Origin: Loripinus fragilis
Taxonomy: Eukaryota; Mollusca; Bivalvia; Lucinida; Lucinidae
Direction of reading: 5' to 3'
DNA: 64,000 nucleotides
NCBI GenBank assembly: GCA_964019695.1
Contig: OZ026515.1
Span: 37,030,994-37,094,993, forward strand
This document shows, in pieces, positions 44,581 to 56,574 of the stretch. The stretch's first letter is position 1. Each line of letters opens with the position of its first letter. Below the pieces are notes generated by a model. That model was not told the DNA's origin, searched no databases, and saw only the letters and a list, made by a program, of their open reading frames with translations. Made by a program: the position numbers and the translations under genes.

Positions 44581-45150
44581 AAATTGACATACTTTGGGTA
44601 AAAATGTCACTGTGTTATTCCCCAGGGCTGAAAGCTCACATATTAGCTAATAGTATACCATAGGCTCCTGTGTCCATTAACATCTTCTTTTATGAAGCCA
44701 CACAGCCAATTAAACCAAAATGTGTCAAGGTTTCTTGGGTTAGGGCAAGACAATTTATTAAACAGTCCTGCTATGGTCACATAATCAAGATGGTTGCCAC
44801 ATAGATTCTTCTCCATAACCACAAGGCTGATGATCTTGAAATTTTGATATGATGCAATTGGGACTCAGGGCCCGCAAAGCTTTTTCAAATGATGTTACTA
44901 GCTTGACCTTGATCTAAGGCAAGGTCAGATATGATCCTTATGCATTTATATGGGGGAAATTTTGAAATGATGGTTTTTCGGAAAATATGGAAGCCATTAA
45001 ACTTACAATATATTATATTTAATCTAATAGTACTAAAGATCAAGGTTAACATTTGACCTTTCTTCCAAGGTTGTGTAGATTGGACAGTAATCAGCATTTC
45101 TCAAGAGCCACTGAACAAGTTGAAGTCGTATTTCATATCAAACATCTGTT
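44581..45150. other. Intron 5 DNA, unassigned
   Basis: No repeats or exons were recognised. Text similarity GCTTGACCTTGATCTAAGG / TCAAGGTTAACATTTGACCT hints at a degraded unit. Confidence 0.35.
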
Positions 45151-45152
45151 GG

Positions 45153-45282
<130 letters not shown>

Positions 45283-45774
45283 ACAACATCAACAAATATT
45301 TCATTAGCATGCAAGTGCAGGGGCATCATCCACATCAATGGACCCCCTCCACCCTCCAGGTAGCTGGTTTAAGCTGTATGCATAGCAGATCTCATACCTG
45401 ATCTAAAGATGTTCCTTCTTTGGGGTGGACTGTTGTGAGCTTCCACTCTCTACAAACATAAATTATTCTAACATCTTCTCTAAATCTACTAGGCTCATTG
45501 ATTTCAAATTTTAGTATTCAACAGTGAACACTTGAGCCATGTCCCCTTTCTAGACTTAGGTGCTTGAGTATATAGTAAAACACTTATATTTGGGGAGTAT
45601 TTTTATTTGGTGCTCTTTGGTATATAAACAAAAATGGCCAAATATGAGAGCACGAAGTATAGTTTTTAATTCAGTTACTAAAACAGCAATTAGTGGACAA
45701 ACATCCGTAGAATGTTGATATTCTATATTGGTAAAACTTTTGAAAGGTAGAGTCTGTTTGCACTTCGAGAAAAC

Positions 45775-45925
45775 AATGACTTAGAAGGGGCTACTATTAA
45801 AGGAAAGTATATTCTTTCCTTTAAGAGTAGCCCTACAAGAATGCTACTATTAAAGGAAAGAATATGCTCCCTGTGCTTCCCATAGGGAGCATATTCTTTC
45901 CTTTAAGAGTAGCCCCTACAAGAAT
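45775..45925. repeat. Compound hairpin with AAGGAAAGAATAT arms
   Basis: GGGGCTACTATTAAAGGAAA and GTATATTCTTTCCTTTAAGA form one hairpin. GAATATGCTCCCTGTGCTTC and the inverted GGGAGCATATTCTTTCCTTT form a second. Both share GGGGCTACTCTTAAAGGAAA-type ends, as if one element had been copied next to another. Confidence 0.7.
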
Positions 45926-46080
45926 AGAAAATAAATTTTAAGGGCATTAAATTGAGAAAACACCAAAATTAAACTGCGCCAAATTTTAATGCAGCGAATA
46001 TTTAGTGTGCGGTATAGATTTTTTTTTTTTTCAGAAATATGTCATTTTGCAGTATTATCAAATTTTCATATTTTTTTCAG

Positions 46081-46544
46081 GTGTGAATGTCCTGCTGGGA
46101 GAACAGGTGACCTCTGTGACATCTTCACTGACACCTGCATTAGTGATCCTTGTCTCCATGGTGCCCAGTGTACTCATCAGGTCGACCGCTACAAATGTGA
46201 CTGCCCCCCTGCTTACGTGGGCATCAACTGTGAGATACAGATAGACCCTTGTGACCCCAGCCCCTGTCTGTATGGTGGTGTGTGTAAACAGAATTACTCA
46301 GTTGCCGATAGCTACACGTGTGACTGTGCAGAGGGTTTCCTTGGACTGAACTGCGAGGGAAATATTTATGAATGTGCCTCGGGACCATGTAGAAATGGTG
46401 GAACATGTATTGAGAATATCTCAACTGCTGGTTACGTCTGCAACTGTGTGGGAGAGTATACTGGAAAATTATGTGACATAAAAAATGATGGCTGTCTGAT
46501 ACTGCCATGTGTCAATGGTGGCCAGTGTGTGGATCGGGAAGGAA
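46081..46544 (+). CDS. EGF-repeat protein, exon 6: end of EGF6, EGF7-9, first half of EGF10
   Basis: The largest coding exon. The acceptor follows two T-rich tracts (TTTTTTTCAG), and AG|G restores RCECPAGRTGDLC. EGF7 has CISDPC and EGF9 CASGPC (O-glucose consensus). EGF8 has a longer C3-C4 loop (KQNYSVADSYT). EGF9 also has CRNGGTC (O-fucose). EGF10 begins GCLILPCVNGGQC. The donor GGAA|GTAAGT is phase 1 and joins exon 7 to give DREGNHVCNC. The frame is open upstream of the acceptor, but that part is intron. Confidence 0.95.
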
Positions 46545-46655
46545 GTAAGTTGATACATTTTACTAATTCTAAAGTTACTTTTTTTTGCTATTGAAGCAAA
46601 ATTTATGAAAATATCCAACTGTTATAATTGTGTTAAAACCACTTGAAATAACATC

Positions 46656-46901
46656 TTAACACTAAATGCGCCAATCGCAACAAAAGACGTCTGCTTTTCT
46701 CATCTGCTGAAATGTTTAAGAAGACTCTTTTGCAAACAGTGTGGACCCAGATCAGACTGCTCCTAGGAGCAGTCTGTTCTGGGTCCACGATGTTTGCTTC
46801 TATACTTAATTCGTCAGTAATGCTAGACAACTATTTGCAGCAGACGACTTCAGCAGAAGACATTTTCAGATGCATTTTTTCTTGGCGCTTTAAGGGTTAA
46901 A
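46656..46901. mobile_element. MITE family B, full length, in intron 6
   Basis: TTAACACTAAATGCGCCAAT at the left and TTGGCGCTTTAAGGGTTAA at the right. Hairpin GGACCCAGATCAGACTGCTC and CTAGGAGCAGTCTGTTCTGG. It lies about 110 bp after the exon 6 donor and is the reference copy for the family ends. Confidence 0.88.
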
Positions 46902-47254
46902 ATCTTTTGCTCTTGAAAAGTGTAAGATTTCATTTATAGAGATTGGTGTTTGTTGGAATAAAAACAGTATTTTGTAATTTAAACCTCCGATTCTCATTTT
47001 CTCAAACAGAATCTGCCATCTAAGCTAACAAAGTGTTTGTTTTCTGCACCACTATTATTAGATACAAATTTTACTACTTATCTAAAAGCCTGTACACTTA
47101 TTTACTTTTGCCTGTCCTGGAAGCACATTAGGATACAGGGCAGGCTGAAAATCAGGTGGTCACAGGTTCAATTCTCAAGCCTGGAATCATTTTCTTCCTA
47201 GAGATTTATTCTCCGGAAGGTTTATTCTAGTAGGGCATTTTGGCATTGGACACA

Positions 47255-47530
47255 TGTAGGGTTCCAGAAAGTTTCATCTGGTGTGAGGTGGGGGCGAGGG
47301 AGAAGTCCAGCTCTGATAACTTCCTAGTATACAACTACATGTAAAGGTGGACCATCATTAAATAGCACTTCACTAGCGGAGCAATGATGACCCAACATTG
47401 ATTGCTGGCCGAGTAGCTTTGTGTTTTTCTACGCGGTCCCCACCAATATTCTTGAGGAAACCTATAGCTTTGAGATTTTCCAGAGGGTGGGGGGTGTCAG
47501 GACCCCCAGTCCCCCCTCTGGATGTGTGCA
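47255..47530. mobile_element. Family N element
   Basis: GGGTTCCAGAAAGTTTCATC at the left and GGACCCCCAGTCCCCCCTCT with GGATGTG at the right, with GATTTTCCAGAGGGTGGGGG before the right end. A GGGGCGGATCCACGATTTCT word at 47907 is probably the end of another copy. A faint tRNA-like B box (AGGTTCAATTCTC, 47164) lies just upstream. Confidence 0.6.
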
Positions 47531-47990
47531 TGGGCCACCCAGAAAAAGAGTTAATCTCAACATGACCTTAATTGTTGATTGGGACATTAAACATCAAAAC
47601 CAACATAATTTATTTCCCTGGCGTTGTCCTAAATAATCATTCACTCATGAATTTAATTCAGATTTATCATAAAAATATCTCTAAGTGTTTATTTATACAA
47701 TTTATTAATCTAGCATATCAAAATGGGTTTCTATCTCACAAAGAAACTGCCAAAATGAGCTAGCTTCAAATTTAATTGAAACTGCAAGGGGAAAACTATT
47801 TAATCTCCCAAATGAGTACATTGAGCTTTTCAACTGACCCCAAATTTGCTGAATAGTGCTAAAATTGCTGATTCTTCTGGTTCATATAGATTTTTTATGT
47901 TCTTCCAGGGGCGGATCCACGATTTCTGGAAAGGGGGTTCATATGTATAAAGGTGTGAAGGGTTCGTTTTGCTGATTTTATCTCATTTTT

Positions 47991-49551
47991 ACCTGCGTCG
48001 CTTTAGCGAAAGCAGGTCTAGTAATGGGTCCACTCCGTCCGTCCGTCTGTCCGTCTGTCCGTGCTACTGATATGGATTTGGGGGCCTTTTTAGTCGTCTG
48101 GAGATAGACAAGGGGCCATTTCTTAACAAGGGGCCATGGTCCTCTGTAAGTTGCATAAAATGATTCAGGGGACCTCAGGGGAGGTAATAAAATAAACTTC
48201 TTAAAAAGGGCCATTTTATGTCTATGGTGATGGACGTCCAACCTGGAAATGGCCCGTAGTAATTTGTCAGTCTGATATTAACGGGCCAATTCGGAGCTAA
48301 ACTGGCCCGTTATTTCGGACACTTGGCCCATTATTAATGGCCCTTTATAGGCTGGCCCGATATTCAATATTGGGCGTACGTCTGTCTGTCCGTCCGTCCG
48401 TCTGTCCGTCCGAAACACTTTAGGGGTGCCAAGTTTGTGTAATCTGTAACTCCAAAAGTTTTATTCCTTTTCATTCCAACTTTGCCAAATGATTGTTCAC
48501 ATATTGAAGATGTGCACCTCCTATTTTGTGCACGTTTCATATTTTTTTTTTCACTGTTGAGGGGTGTTGAACTTAGACATTTGGCCGTCCGTAACACTTT
48601 AGGGGTACCAAGTTTGTGTAATCTGTAACTCCAAAAGTTTTTATTCCTTTTCATTCAAACTTTGCCTAATAATTGTTCACATATTGAAGATGTGCACCTC
48701 CTATTTTGTGCATGTTTCATTTTTTTTTTTTTTTTTTCATTTTTGAGGGGTGTTGAACTTAGACATTTGACCGTTCGCAACACTTTAGGGGTACCAAGTT
48801 TGTGTAATCTATAACTCCAAATGTTTTTATTCCTTTTCATTCAAACTTTGCCTAATAATTGTTCACATATTGAAGATGTGCACCTTCTATTTTGTGTTTG
48901 TTTCATTATTTCTTTTTCATTTTTGAGATGTGTGGAACTTAGACATTTTTTTCATCCGAAATGCTGAAGGGGTTTCCTAGTTTGTGTAATCTGCAACTCC
49001 ATCAGTATTCATTCCTTTATATTCAAACTTTACATGATGATTTTTCACACATTGAAGATGTGCACCTTCCATTTTGTGCACATTTCATATTTTCTTTCTT
49101 ATTTTTGATGGGTGTTGAACCTAGACATTTTTCCATCAGAAATGCTTAGGGGTGCCTAGTTTGTGTAATCTGCAACGCCAACAGCATTCATTACTTTATA
49201 TTCAAACTTCGCTTTATGGTTGTTCACACATTGAAGATGTGCACCTCCTATTTTGTGCAAATTTCATTTTTTTCACTTTTTTGACAGGTGTTGAACTTAG
49301 ACATTTTCAAGCAGTTTTCATTCCTTTATATTCAAACTTTGTGTTATGATTGTTCACACATTGAATATGTACACCCTATATTTATGCTAATTTGATATTA
49401 TATTTTTGAGTGTTTAACTTAGAAATTGTTAAGTCACCTACTGTAGATTACATTGTGAAATTTGGATGTAATCTGATTTCATTCCTGTATATTTGAACTT
49501 TGCATTATATAATCGACTGTTCACACACCGACGTGCACCGGCGACGCAGGT
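47991..49551 (+). mobile_element. Element L with ~180-bp satellite inside (orientation 2)
   Basis: The ends are ACCTGCGTCGC (47991) and GCGACGCAGGT (to 49551), exact 11-bp inverted repeats. The left end continues into a hairpin with GCGAAAGCAGGT. GTCC/GTCTGT simple repeats follow at about 48027-48062 and 48378-48410. Then units starting near 48411, 48588, 48776, 48957 and 49138 (CACTTTAGGGGTACCAAGTT, TGTGTAATCTGTAACTCCAA, TTGAAGATGTGCACCTCCTA) repeat every 177-188 bp. These are the reverse complement of the array at 33342. Confidence 0.8.
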
Positions 49552-49577
49552 TTCAGAGCAGAGTTTGGTCTTGTTCT

Positions 49578-49650
49578 TTAATAAATGTCCCATGAAAATG
49601 AAATAATCTGGTCTCACTGAGACCAAATATTTCATTTTCATAGGATATTT
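49578..49650. repeat. Hairpin with TCTCACTGAGA centre
   Basis: AATGTCCCATGAAAATGAAA with TAATCTGGTCTCA is mirrored by TGAGACCAAATATTTCATTT and TCATAGGATATTT. The centre recalls family E but the arms differ. Confidence 0.65.
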
Positions 49651-49774
49651 AAAAACGGGGGCAGGGAGGTGGGCTCGAGCTAACCCCCTGAACCGCCCTC
49701 TAGATACGCCACTGACTTCCTAATTGTTTTCTAATTAGTTTACAGGATTCCAGATAAGAGCATGTATTTACTCA

Positions 49775-49860
49775 TAGTGGAAAACAGTGTGGATCCAGAT
49801 CAGCTGGCTTCTAAAGCCTGCTGATCTGGATCTACATGTTTTTTAAAACTGGATATATCA
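49775..49860. mobile_element. Family C palindromic element
   Basis: AACAGTGTGGATCCAGATCA, GCTGGCTTCTAAAGCCTGCT and GATCTGGATCTACATGTTTT. An almost complete hairpin. Confidence 0.7.
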
Positions 49861-50174
49861 AGTTTCAGCATGCTAAGGGACTAAGGGTTAACTACAAAAT
49901 ATTGTTGCATGGCTTCATGTTGAGTATCATAATTACCTTAAAATATATTGATAGCTTAAAATATTTAACTGGTGCATTTGAGATAAGAAAGTGACTGTCA
50001 GGGCGGCCACCACAATTGACTCCATGGCTTGGACAATATTTCTAATTGTTCATTTGAATACCTGATAATGATGAGATGTTTTATAGAGCAGCCTAATCTT
50101 GGTTCATACTGTTTACTTAGTCTGAGTCCTGTCTGTGCCAATATTCAGGGTTGGTTTGGTATTCAAACAGCCCC

Positions 50175-51470
50175 CCCCATTCCCTTTGAAAAATAATTTT
50201 CGTCTTTCCCAACCCATGTACCCACACATATATTTTGTGGTCAAAAGAATCCTCTCAATGAGGCGTTTCTTTTGAGCACTTACACACGTGAATAAGAAAC
50301 ATCACAATTTTATTGTCAAAAAGATTACTTATTAGGACCTATACTCCAATGGGCTTTGATGCCTTCAGGGGGTCTGTAAACAACAAACATGTGCAGATGC
50401 GCAGTCTGATCAGTACCTTTGTTATTAATTTATTTGATTGTATCATATAAAAACTTGCTACATGTGAAATATTAATTTTCTAGCTGGTCTCTGTAGCTGA
50501 GGAGACTGATTTTTGTCTCACTTTGTTGAAAACCCTGAAGACAGGTTTCGTCAGGTAGAGGCCCAAACAAAGAAATTGCTTTGCATTAATTTTTCTCTTT
50601 TTCTTGTCCTTTATGAGAAAGGTAATATATTCTGTTTTGCTGCAGCCAATGTATAAAACTGTCTTTGTGTATGAAAATTGTTATAAGGTTGACTGGGCCT
50701 ATAAAACATATGAGGACCAGTGGTCATTGACCCTAGGAATTAGAGGAAAAAGCAATAACAGTCAATAAGAAAGGATTGATATTACAGATTATATCTTATT
50801 TATATTCAGGATATACCGTATTCATCCCAATAGCAAACCATCAATGTCATTATTTAGTAACAGAGTATGAAGTTTATACATTATATAATTGAGCCGTGGC
50901 ATGTGATTTCCAACAATGTGGCATTTTGACAAGTGTAGACTCAGACGAGCCTGTGCAGCCTCCTTTTAAGCTTAGAAAATCCAAATAATGTTCAGTCAGT
51001 AGCTTAGCAATCATAGAATACTCAAGCGCCTAGCAAAGGCTCTGATCAGACTGCGCCTATGCGCAGGCTGATCTGAGGCTTTGCTGGACACGCATACCAC
51101 ATTGTTGGAAATCTCATGTACTGGCTCATATGTGTTTAATCCTTAAAAGATAATATTTTGAAAAAAAAAATTCTTATTATATGGAAAGCATGTGAATTGT
51201 CTTCCAACAAATAATTTGCATGTAAGCTTCAAGCCTTATTCTCTCCTCCCAAGAAAACCTGTTACCGGGTTTTCTGACCAGGTCATACCCAAACCAGTGT
51301 GCTCAGCTACTGATACTAGCTAGAAAATTGAAATCGCTTGTTGCAAGTTTAGATATGACTTTCTAATAAGCAAGCAAAAAAGGTGCTGACAGTCTACGCT
51401 GATGACCAGGCTGGTCTGCACCATTGCTGTTCGCAAACCCTGAAGACAGGTTTTCTCATGTCGAGGCCCA
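50175..51470. mobile_element. Run of family E, G, F and G elements in intron 6
   Basis: Family E at 50175-50330 (TGTGGTCAAAAGAATCCTCT, CAATGAGGCGTTTCTTTTGA). Family G at about 50345-50570 (GCGCAGTCTGATCAGTACCT, GAAGACAGGTTTCGTCAGGT). Family F at 50891-51129 (GAGCCGTGGCATGTGATTTC and GGAAATCTCATGTACTGGCT as inverted ends). Family G at 51244-51470 (AAGAAAACCTGTTACCGGGT, GAAGACAGGTTTTCTCATGT). About 320 bp between the first G and F copies is unassigned. Confidence 0.65.
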
Positions 51471-51527
51471 TTTATTCTTCTGTGGAAGTTGGGCCATTCT
51501 GTATGCAGTAGGATTAAGGAGCTAGAT

Positions 51528-51722
51528 GTAACTCCTTACCTTTCGTATGAGTGGGGGGTTTGTTGTCTGTTGATAACCTTTGCAAACAGTTTGGACCCAG
51601 ATCAGGCCTGACACCTTGTCAGGCCTGATCTGGATCCAAACTGTTTGACACTCTGATAATTTTCCTGAAGAAAAAAAATTGTGAAAAAGTTAATTAAAAA
51701 ATCACCCAGCATGCAAGGAGTT
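51528..51722 (+). mobile_element. MITE family A with perfect hairpin
   Basis: CAAACAGTTTGGACCCAGAT with CAGGCCTGACA pairs with TGTCAGGCCTGATCTGGATC and CAAACTGTTTG around a short CCT loop. Right end ATCACCCAGCATGCAAGGAG. Confidence 0.82.
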
Positions 51723-51892
51723 TAAAGATCTTTGTCATTTATGGCCAATATTATTGATTTTAAGGACTGCATTCCTATTTCATGCCTCATTAAGGGCTGT
51801 AAAGTTGGCCTTGGTTATTATCTGTTTATAAGGATTCATGTCCTTGTTGACCCTTAAGGGTCATTGATTAACAGTTAAGAAGCTCTTAGTTG

Positions 51893-52115
51893 TACAGTAA
51901 AACATGTGTAAAATGGCCACTCAAGAATAGACAAAACAAAGATCTTAATATCTTAATGAAAAATGGTAGCTTAATGAAGGTCAAAAGTATTACAGAATGC
52001 TCTAAGACAGAATGCTCCAAGGGGAGCATTCTGCAATACTTTTGACCTGCATTAAGTGATAATTGGTCTTGAAAACCAATTTTCCGTCTTTTTGAGAGTG
52101 GCCATTTTACACAGG
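51893..52115. mobile_element. Family H MITE
   Basis: TACAGTAAAACATGTGTAAA and ATGGCCACTCAAGAATAGAC at the left, GAGAGTGGCCATTTTACACA at the right. Hairpin CAGAATGCTCCAAGGGGAGC, with a short duplication before it. Confidence 0.75.
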
Positions 52116-52260
52116 TTAGCTTCAAATAAGGCCAAAGAAAGTCAAGTCTTTGATTTTTGTACACACAGTTTCCCAATTTCCTAAATTATAAAACATTGTG
52201 GAAAGTTTTATTTTTAAATTATTCATTTTTGAACATGAATTATGTACTACAGTACCAATA

Positions 52261-52629
52261 CACGGGTGGGCATCAGTGGAACTACCTCTTGTTCTGAGCT
52301 AAAACTGGCAAAACATCTGCATACTTTCTTCATTTTGAAATAAAACTTAAGAAATTCCGTTCTGGGTTCGATTTGGTTACAGTCCTCATCTCAAAGCAAA
52401 GCTTTTTGGCCTGTTTAGCAAGGTAAATCATATCTACATGGAATAGCATTGCCGAATTTTTACATAGTTTGTTCATTCTTTTACAAAAAATCAAAACAAG
52501 CGAGAGTACCTACCTTTGTTTGCCCTTTGTGTGACTATGCCACTACCGTGAAAGATCCGGATGTGACGAAGGAACAAAATTAATTTACATTAACGTGATT
52601 TCGGGGTAGTTCAGCTGATGCCCACCGTG
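52261..52629. mobile_element. TIR element, ~370 bp
   Basis: CACGGGTGGGCATCAGTGGA and ACTACCTC at the left match the reverse complement of GGGGTAGTTCAGCTGATGCC and CACCGTG at the right with a few mismatches. The non-coding interior shows no relation to the other families. Seen once in the window. Confidence 0.7.
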
Positions 52630-52835
52630 CAATAACTACTGCAGTATGCATGATGCCAATTTTTGTGGTATCTTCATTTTACTGTATTTCTCCATTATGC
52701 TTTTATATCCTCTGCTTATTTTTATATCCCAAACTTTGAAAAAGTTGAGGGGCATATTGCATTTGGCTTGTCCTTATACCTCCAACATTAAGCCAATTTT
52801 CTGGCCAAATTTTCACAATGAAAAAAAAAAAACCC

Positions 52836-52852
52836 AGTAGGCAAAAAGTTAA
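52836..52852. mobile_element. Family A terminal fragment before exon 7
   Basis: ACCCAGTAGGCAAAAAGTTA matches the right end of family A (ACCCAGTAGGCAAAGAGTTA at 42247). Only the last bases remain, after an A run. Confidence 0.5.
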
Positions 52853-52904
52853 ACAATAGCTCAAACAAGCAAACAAACTGAACTTTCTCATTTTCTCATT
52901 TCAG

Positions 52905-53159
52905 ATCATGTATGCAACTGCAGCAGTGGTTGGCAAGGAGATCAATGCCAAGACGACAGCAATGAGTGTTTGAACTCTCCATGTCAGAATGGTGGACAGT
53001 GTATCAATGTACCAGGGACATATATTTGTGTTTGTGTGGGATACTGGACAGGGCAGGACTGTGAACTAGATGAGGAAGAGTGTAGTAAAGAGCCTTGTCA
53101 CAACAATGGTACATGTATTGAGGCTGTAGGAGGACCACCAACCTGTATATGTGAACCAG
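52905..53159 (+). CDS. EGF-repeat protein, exon 7: end of EGF10, EGF11, most of EGF12
   Basis: The acceptor CTCATTTCAG is followed by HVCNCSSGWQGDQC (EGF10). EGF11 (SNECLNSPCQNGGQC to GQDCELD) fits the calcium-binding pattern, with CINVPGTYIC carrying the Asn-hydroxylation consensus. EGF12 has CHNNGTC (O-fucose and NGT). The donor CCAG|GTAAGT is phase 1. A 162-bp tandem copy of the 3' part with its own donor follows. It stays in frame for about 30 residues before a TAA. Confidence 0.94.
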
Positions 53160-53162
53160 GTA

Positions 53163-53324
53163 AGTGTATCAATGTACCAGGGACATATATCTGTGTTTGT
53201 GTTGGATACTTAACGGGGCTGGACTGTGAACTAGATGAGGAAGAGTGTAGTTAAGAGCCTTGTCACAACAATGGTACATGTATTGAGGCTGTAGGAGGAC
53301 CACCAACCTGGATATGTAAACCAG
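53163..53324 (+). pseudogene. Partial tandem copy of exon 7 with its donor
   Basis: AGTGTATCAATGTACCAGGG to CCAG|GTAAGC repeats exon 7 at an exact 165-bp period (55 codons). The reading frame continues from exon 7 through its donor into the copy for about 30 residues, then TAA (53252-53254) replaces AAA-type sequence. A TGT to TGG change also removes a cysteine. No acceptor of its own. Confidence 0.9.
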
Positions 53325-53534
53325 GTAAGCACTTGGTATTGATGAAGCATAAAGTTTTGTTCTAACTCTATCTACAAGGTCAATTGAAATTCTACTGATA
53401 TGTGTGGTTCAGATTGCCAATAAAAATTAGGAAAAGTAGGTAGGTAAGAAACTATCATTTTGTAGGTTTTTTACATGTCAATGTAGAACCATACTGTCCA
53501 ACTGAGGAACAGCACATGAGCCAGCACAAAATAG

Positions 53535-53750
53535 GCCACCAGATAATAGTACGTAATTGAAAATTAATTTTCTAATTTTCTTAATTTCTCAATGAAAACA
53601 TATGTTGTGTGTACTCAAAAGAACTGTTTCAATGAGACGGTTCTTTTGAGCACACAAACCTCATGTTTAAAGGATAGGTAAGGAAATAATGACAATTTTA
53701 CGCTAAAATGTTTTGCTTAATTGGCCCTATGGCTGAGATGAGGAAGCACA
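53535..53750. mobile_element. Family E element in intron 7
   Basis: TTTCTCAATGAAAACATATG, TGTACTCAAAAGAACTGTTT and CAATGAGACGGTTCTTTTGA with GCACACAAACCTCATGTTTA form the hairpin. Confidence 0.75.
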
Positions 53751-53875
53751 TGCAGTCTCGACAGAGCTTTCCATGCTCACAAAATCATATGAAGATTCAC
53801 ACCAACAATTCGTTATGGGCCCATGACAACTGCTTACCTGTGCTGGACGACAGGTAACGGGTTTTAGAAGACAGA

Positions 53876-56425
53876 TTTAGGGTTTTGGACGACAGTGAAA
53901 AGAGGCAACACACAGAGACGTCACAGAAAATGATACTATAGTGCGTTTGGCTATTAAAAAATAATTCCTGTCCTATTAGTGTTTGTAAGTTCGACATCAG
54001 AAGTACAACCACCATAGATATTTGTAGTTAAATTGTAAAACTCTGGACTGGAAAAGAAACTTCAGAAATGTGTAATTTGCGATTAATCACTTGCATTCTC
54101 ATCATGAAATAAGCATAAATGGTCCGACAATAGATCTCACATGATTTTCCTGTCAATTTAACATGTCCTTCTTAAAAGAAAACTGAAAAACCTCAAAATT
54201 TCATATTTCTAATGTTACTGGTTAGAGACGACTGTGTAACAGGCAATAGACGACGTCAGTTTTTCTGTAACAGATGTGAGACGACATTTTTCTTTCTTTC
54301 ATGAACACTTGACTAGATGTAAATACTGCTTTGAAGCCTATTTAACGCATGAAGAAGTAGTTAAGCATTGTGCAACCTCCCGTCGAATGTGCATACCAAG
54401 CCCCAGGTAATCAGAAGAATTAAAAGGTTAATACAATATATGGGATTGGTGGCATTTTAGTCTTCTTGTTCCAGTGAATATTTAAAAGGGTTTTTACCTT
54501 ATTTGAGCAAGGCGGCATCTTGGTCACAAGACCAAGAAGTTAGTGAGTATGATCAGGAAATGCAACAATTATAAACTCCAGACCAACCCACTATATCATG
54601 AGGAAAAGCCACTGAACATTTACAGTAACAAGATATCCATAAGACAATAAAAGTAAAGCTACCAGCTCTCTCTTCCTCTTCAAGATGCTTGCAAAACTAG
54701 GGAGGGCGCAAAGTAATGCATACCAAAAACAAAGACAAACACAGAACCCCCATAATGAGAAGTACATTAAGTAATAGATCAACAACAAGAGAATCACCGC
54801 CTCAGAACTGACAGAAGCCTAAGCAACGGGGGTGGGGGCTTGTATGCATTTTAAGATCATTTGAATAACTTTCGTCCCTCCATCCTAAGGAGTCTCCAAT
54901 GAAATTCGATTGACAGTGTGGTTTCAAAGAAGATGTTTGAAAATATTGACGAACAGACAGACGGATGGAGGCTGGAGTCATTTGTATACTATAAGTTCTC
55001 TTCGGAGCCTTCAACTTTGGTGAGCTTAAAACGTTATTTTATTCGACCATGTATACACTTTGTCAGACCTGGAGCTTATTGAGGGCAATTGCGGGTAATA
55101 CTTCCCACATTAAAATCTTTTTAATTGTTCACATACAGTTTGTTTTATGTATGGACTGTCAATTTATGTAATACAAAGGATATGTCACCAGACTCAATTT
55201 TTCATAATCTCACATGGAAGTTTTCAGCATTTTTACAAATTTTCAGAAACAAATCCAAGTCCTTAATATTAAACTAAAATATTTGTAATCGCCATCCAGC
55301 TTCTTAATTTTAATTTTAATTATCTCTCATGACCTCAAGCTTTCTGGAAAATGTAAAAATGTTTGTTTTCCCAAGCCATATCAAAGTACTGCATGATATA
55401 TTTTGGTTATTCCCTCACAAAAGGATTTCGATTTTTAGAGTAACTTATATACAAAAAATCTGACATTAAAATCTTATTCATGGACTATCATTTGACATTT
55501 TAGAAAAAAAAAATTGGGGTCACCAGACTAATTATCTTGCATGAGGGCTAAAGTTATCCCCACCCCCACTATTTCGAGGATAATTCAATATAAAACGTTA
55601 AGGAGTGTAATTTTTGTCATTTTAATATATAATTCCATATTTCTTGTATGAAGTAATTTTGCATTACAAGAGGAAAAAAGCAAAAGAAAAACAAACAAAA
55701 CAATTTGTTATAAGTGCCCACCCTGGAATCGACCCTGGTCCTCTGGTTCCAATGTCTGACACGCTAAGCACAAGGTCACAATGTCAAGTCGTGTGCCGCT
55801 CGAAATAACAGTACATAAACTGAGTATCCGCCATATTTCTATTCGCATACAGGGTAAATGACATTTCACCCTCGGTCAAAACAGAAGATTTTTCAGTGTA
55901 ATGTATATTTAATAAATCCATCACTGTCGTCTCCACCTGCTACGCTGTCGACAATAACCTGTAACAAAATATTTGCAGTCGTTACACATCTGTAACATGG
56001 AAAAAATGACTGCAGTACATTCGTTTTGATTTTAAAAACGCGTTCGTCTAAAGTAAGCGGGTTCATAAGTAAAATCTTTCTTGGTCTATGTGATGGACAA
56101 TGCAATGTCTAATAACATCAAGTCATAAAATGTTCAAAGAAAACGAAAGTGAAAGTACTAAATAAGGATGTTAGGACATGTGTAGTAGTAAAAAACAGTT
56201 TCAAGAATAATAATGTATTATATACGCGTTAACTGGATATAGTAGCCATGCTCTACAGGATTGAATAACTTCAGATATGTGTCGGGAACAAATATACAAA
56301 GACAAAATAAGATGCTTGCGGTTTATTGTGTCTTAAGTCTCCCAAAAACGATATGCATTCAATAACAGAAACCTATATTTAGGAATATTTCGTCCGGGAC
56401 CTGTAACACACTGTCGTCCAGAACC
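53876..56425. other. Candidate 2.5-kb insertion flanked by GGTTYTGGACGACAGTG inverted repeats
   Basis: GGTTTTGGACGACAGTG at about 53881 is mirrored by CACTGTCGTCCAGAACC at about 56408 (16 of 17). Further GACGAC words occur at 53843 and 54225-54285. A minus-strand tRNA-like box (GGAATCGACCCTGGT, 55726) lies inside. The rest is AT-rich without a supported gene. Treat as unassigned intron 7 DNA that may be one element. Confidence 0.4.
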
Positions 56426-56574
56426 ACCTTGCGTTGTAACAGACATCCCTAAGCGTGATAATTGCACATGCATGTTAAAGGAATGAAATATGTATGTGCA
56501 ATAAATACTAAAATATCATGACCAGGCCTATATGTTTACATGGAGATAAGGCCTGCTCATTTCTTTTTCGACAG

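Noticed and set aside
45989..46080. Upstream extension of exon 6 from the ATG at 45989
   Set aside because: The stretch is T-rich intron ending in a good acceptor; the phase 2 join at 46081 restores a complete EGF6.
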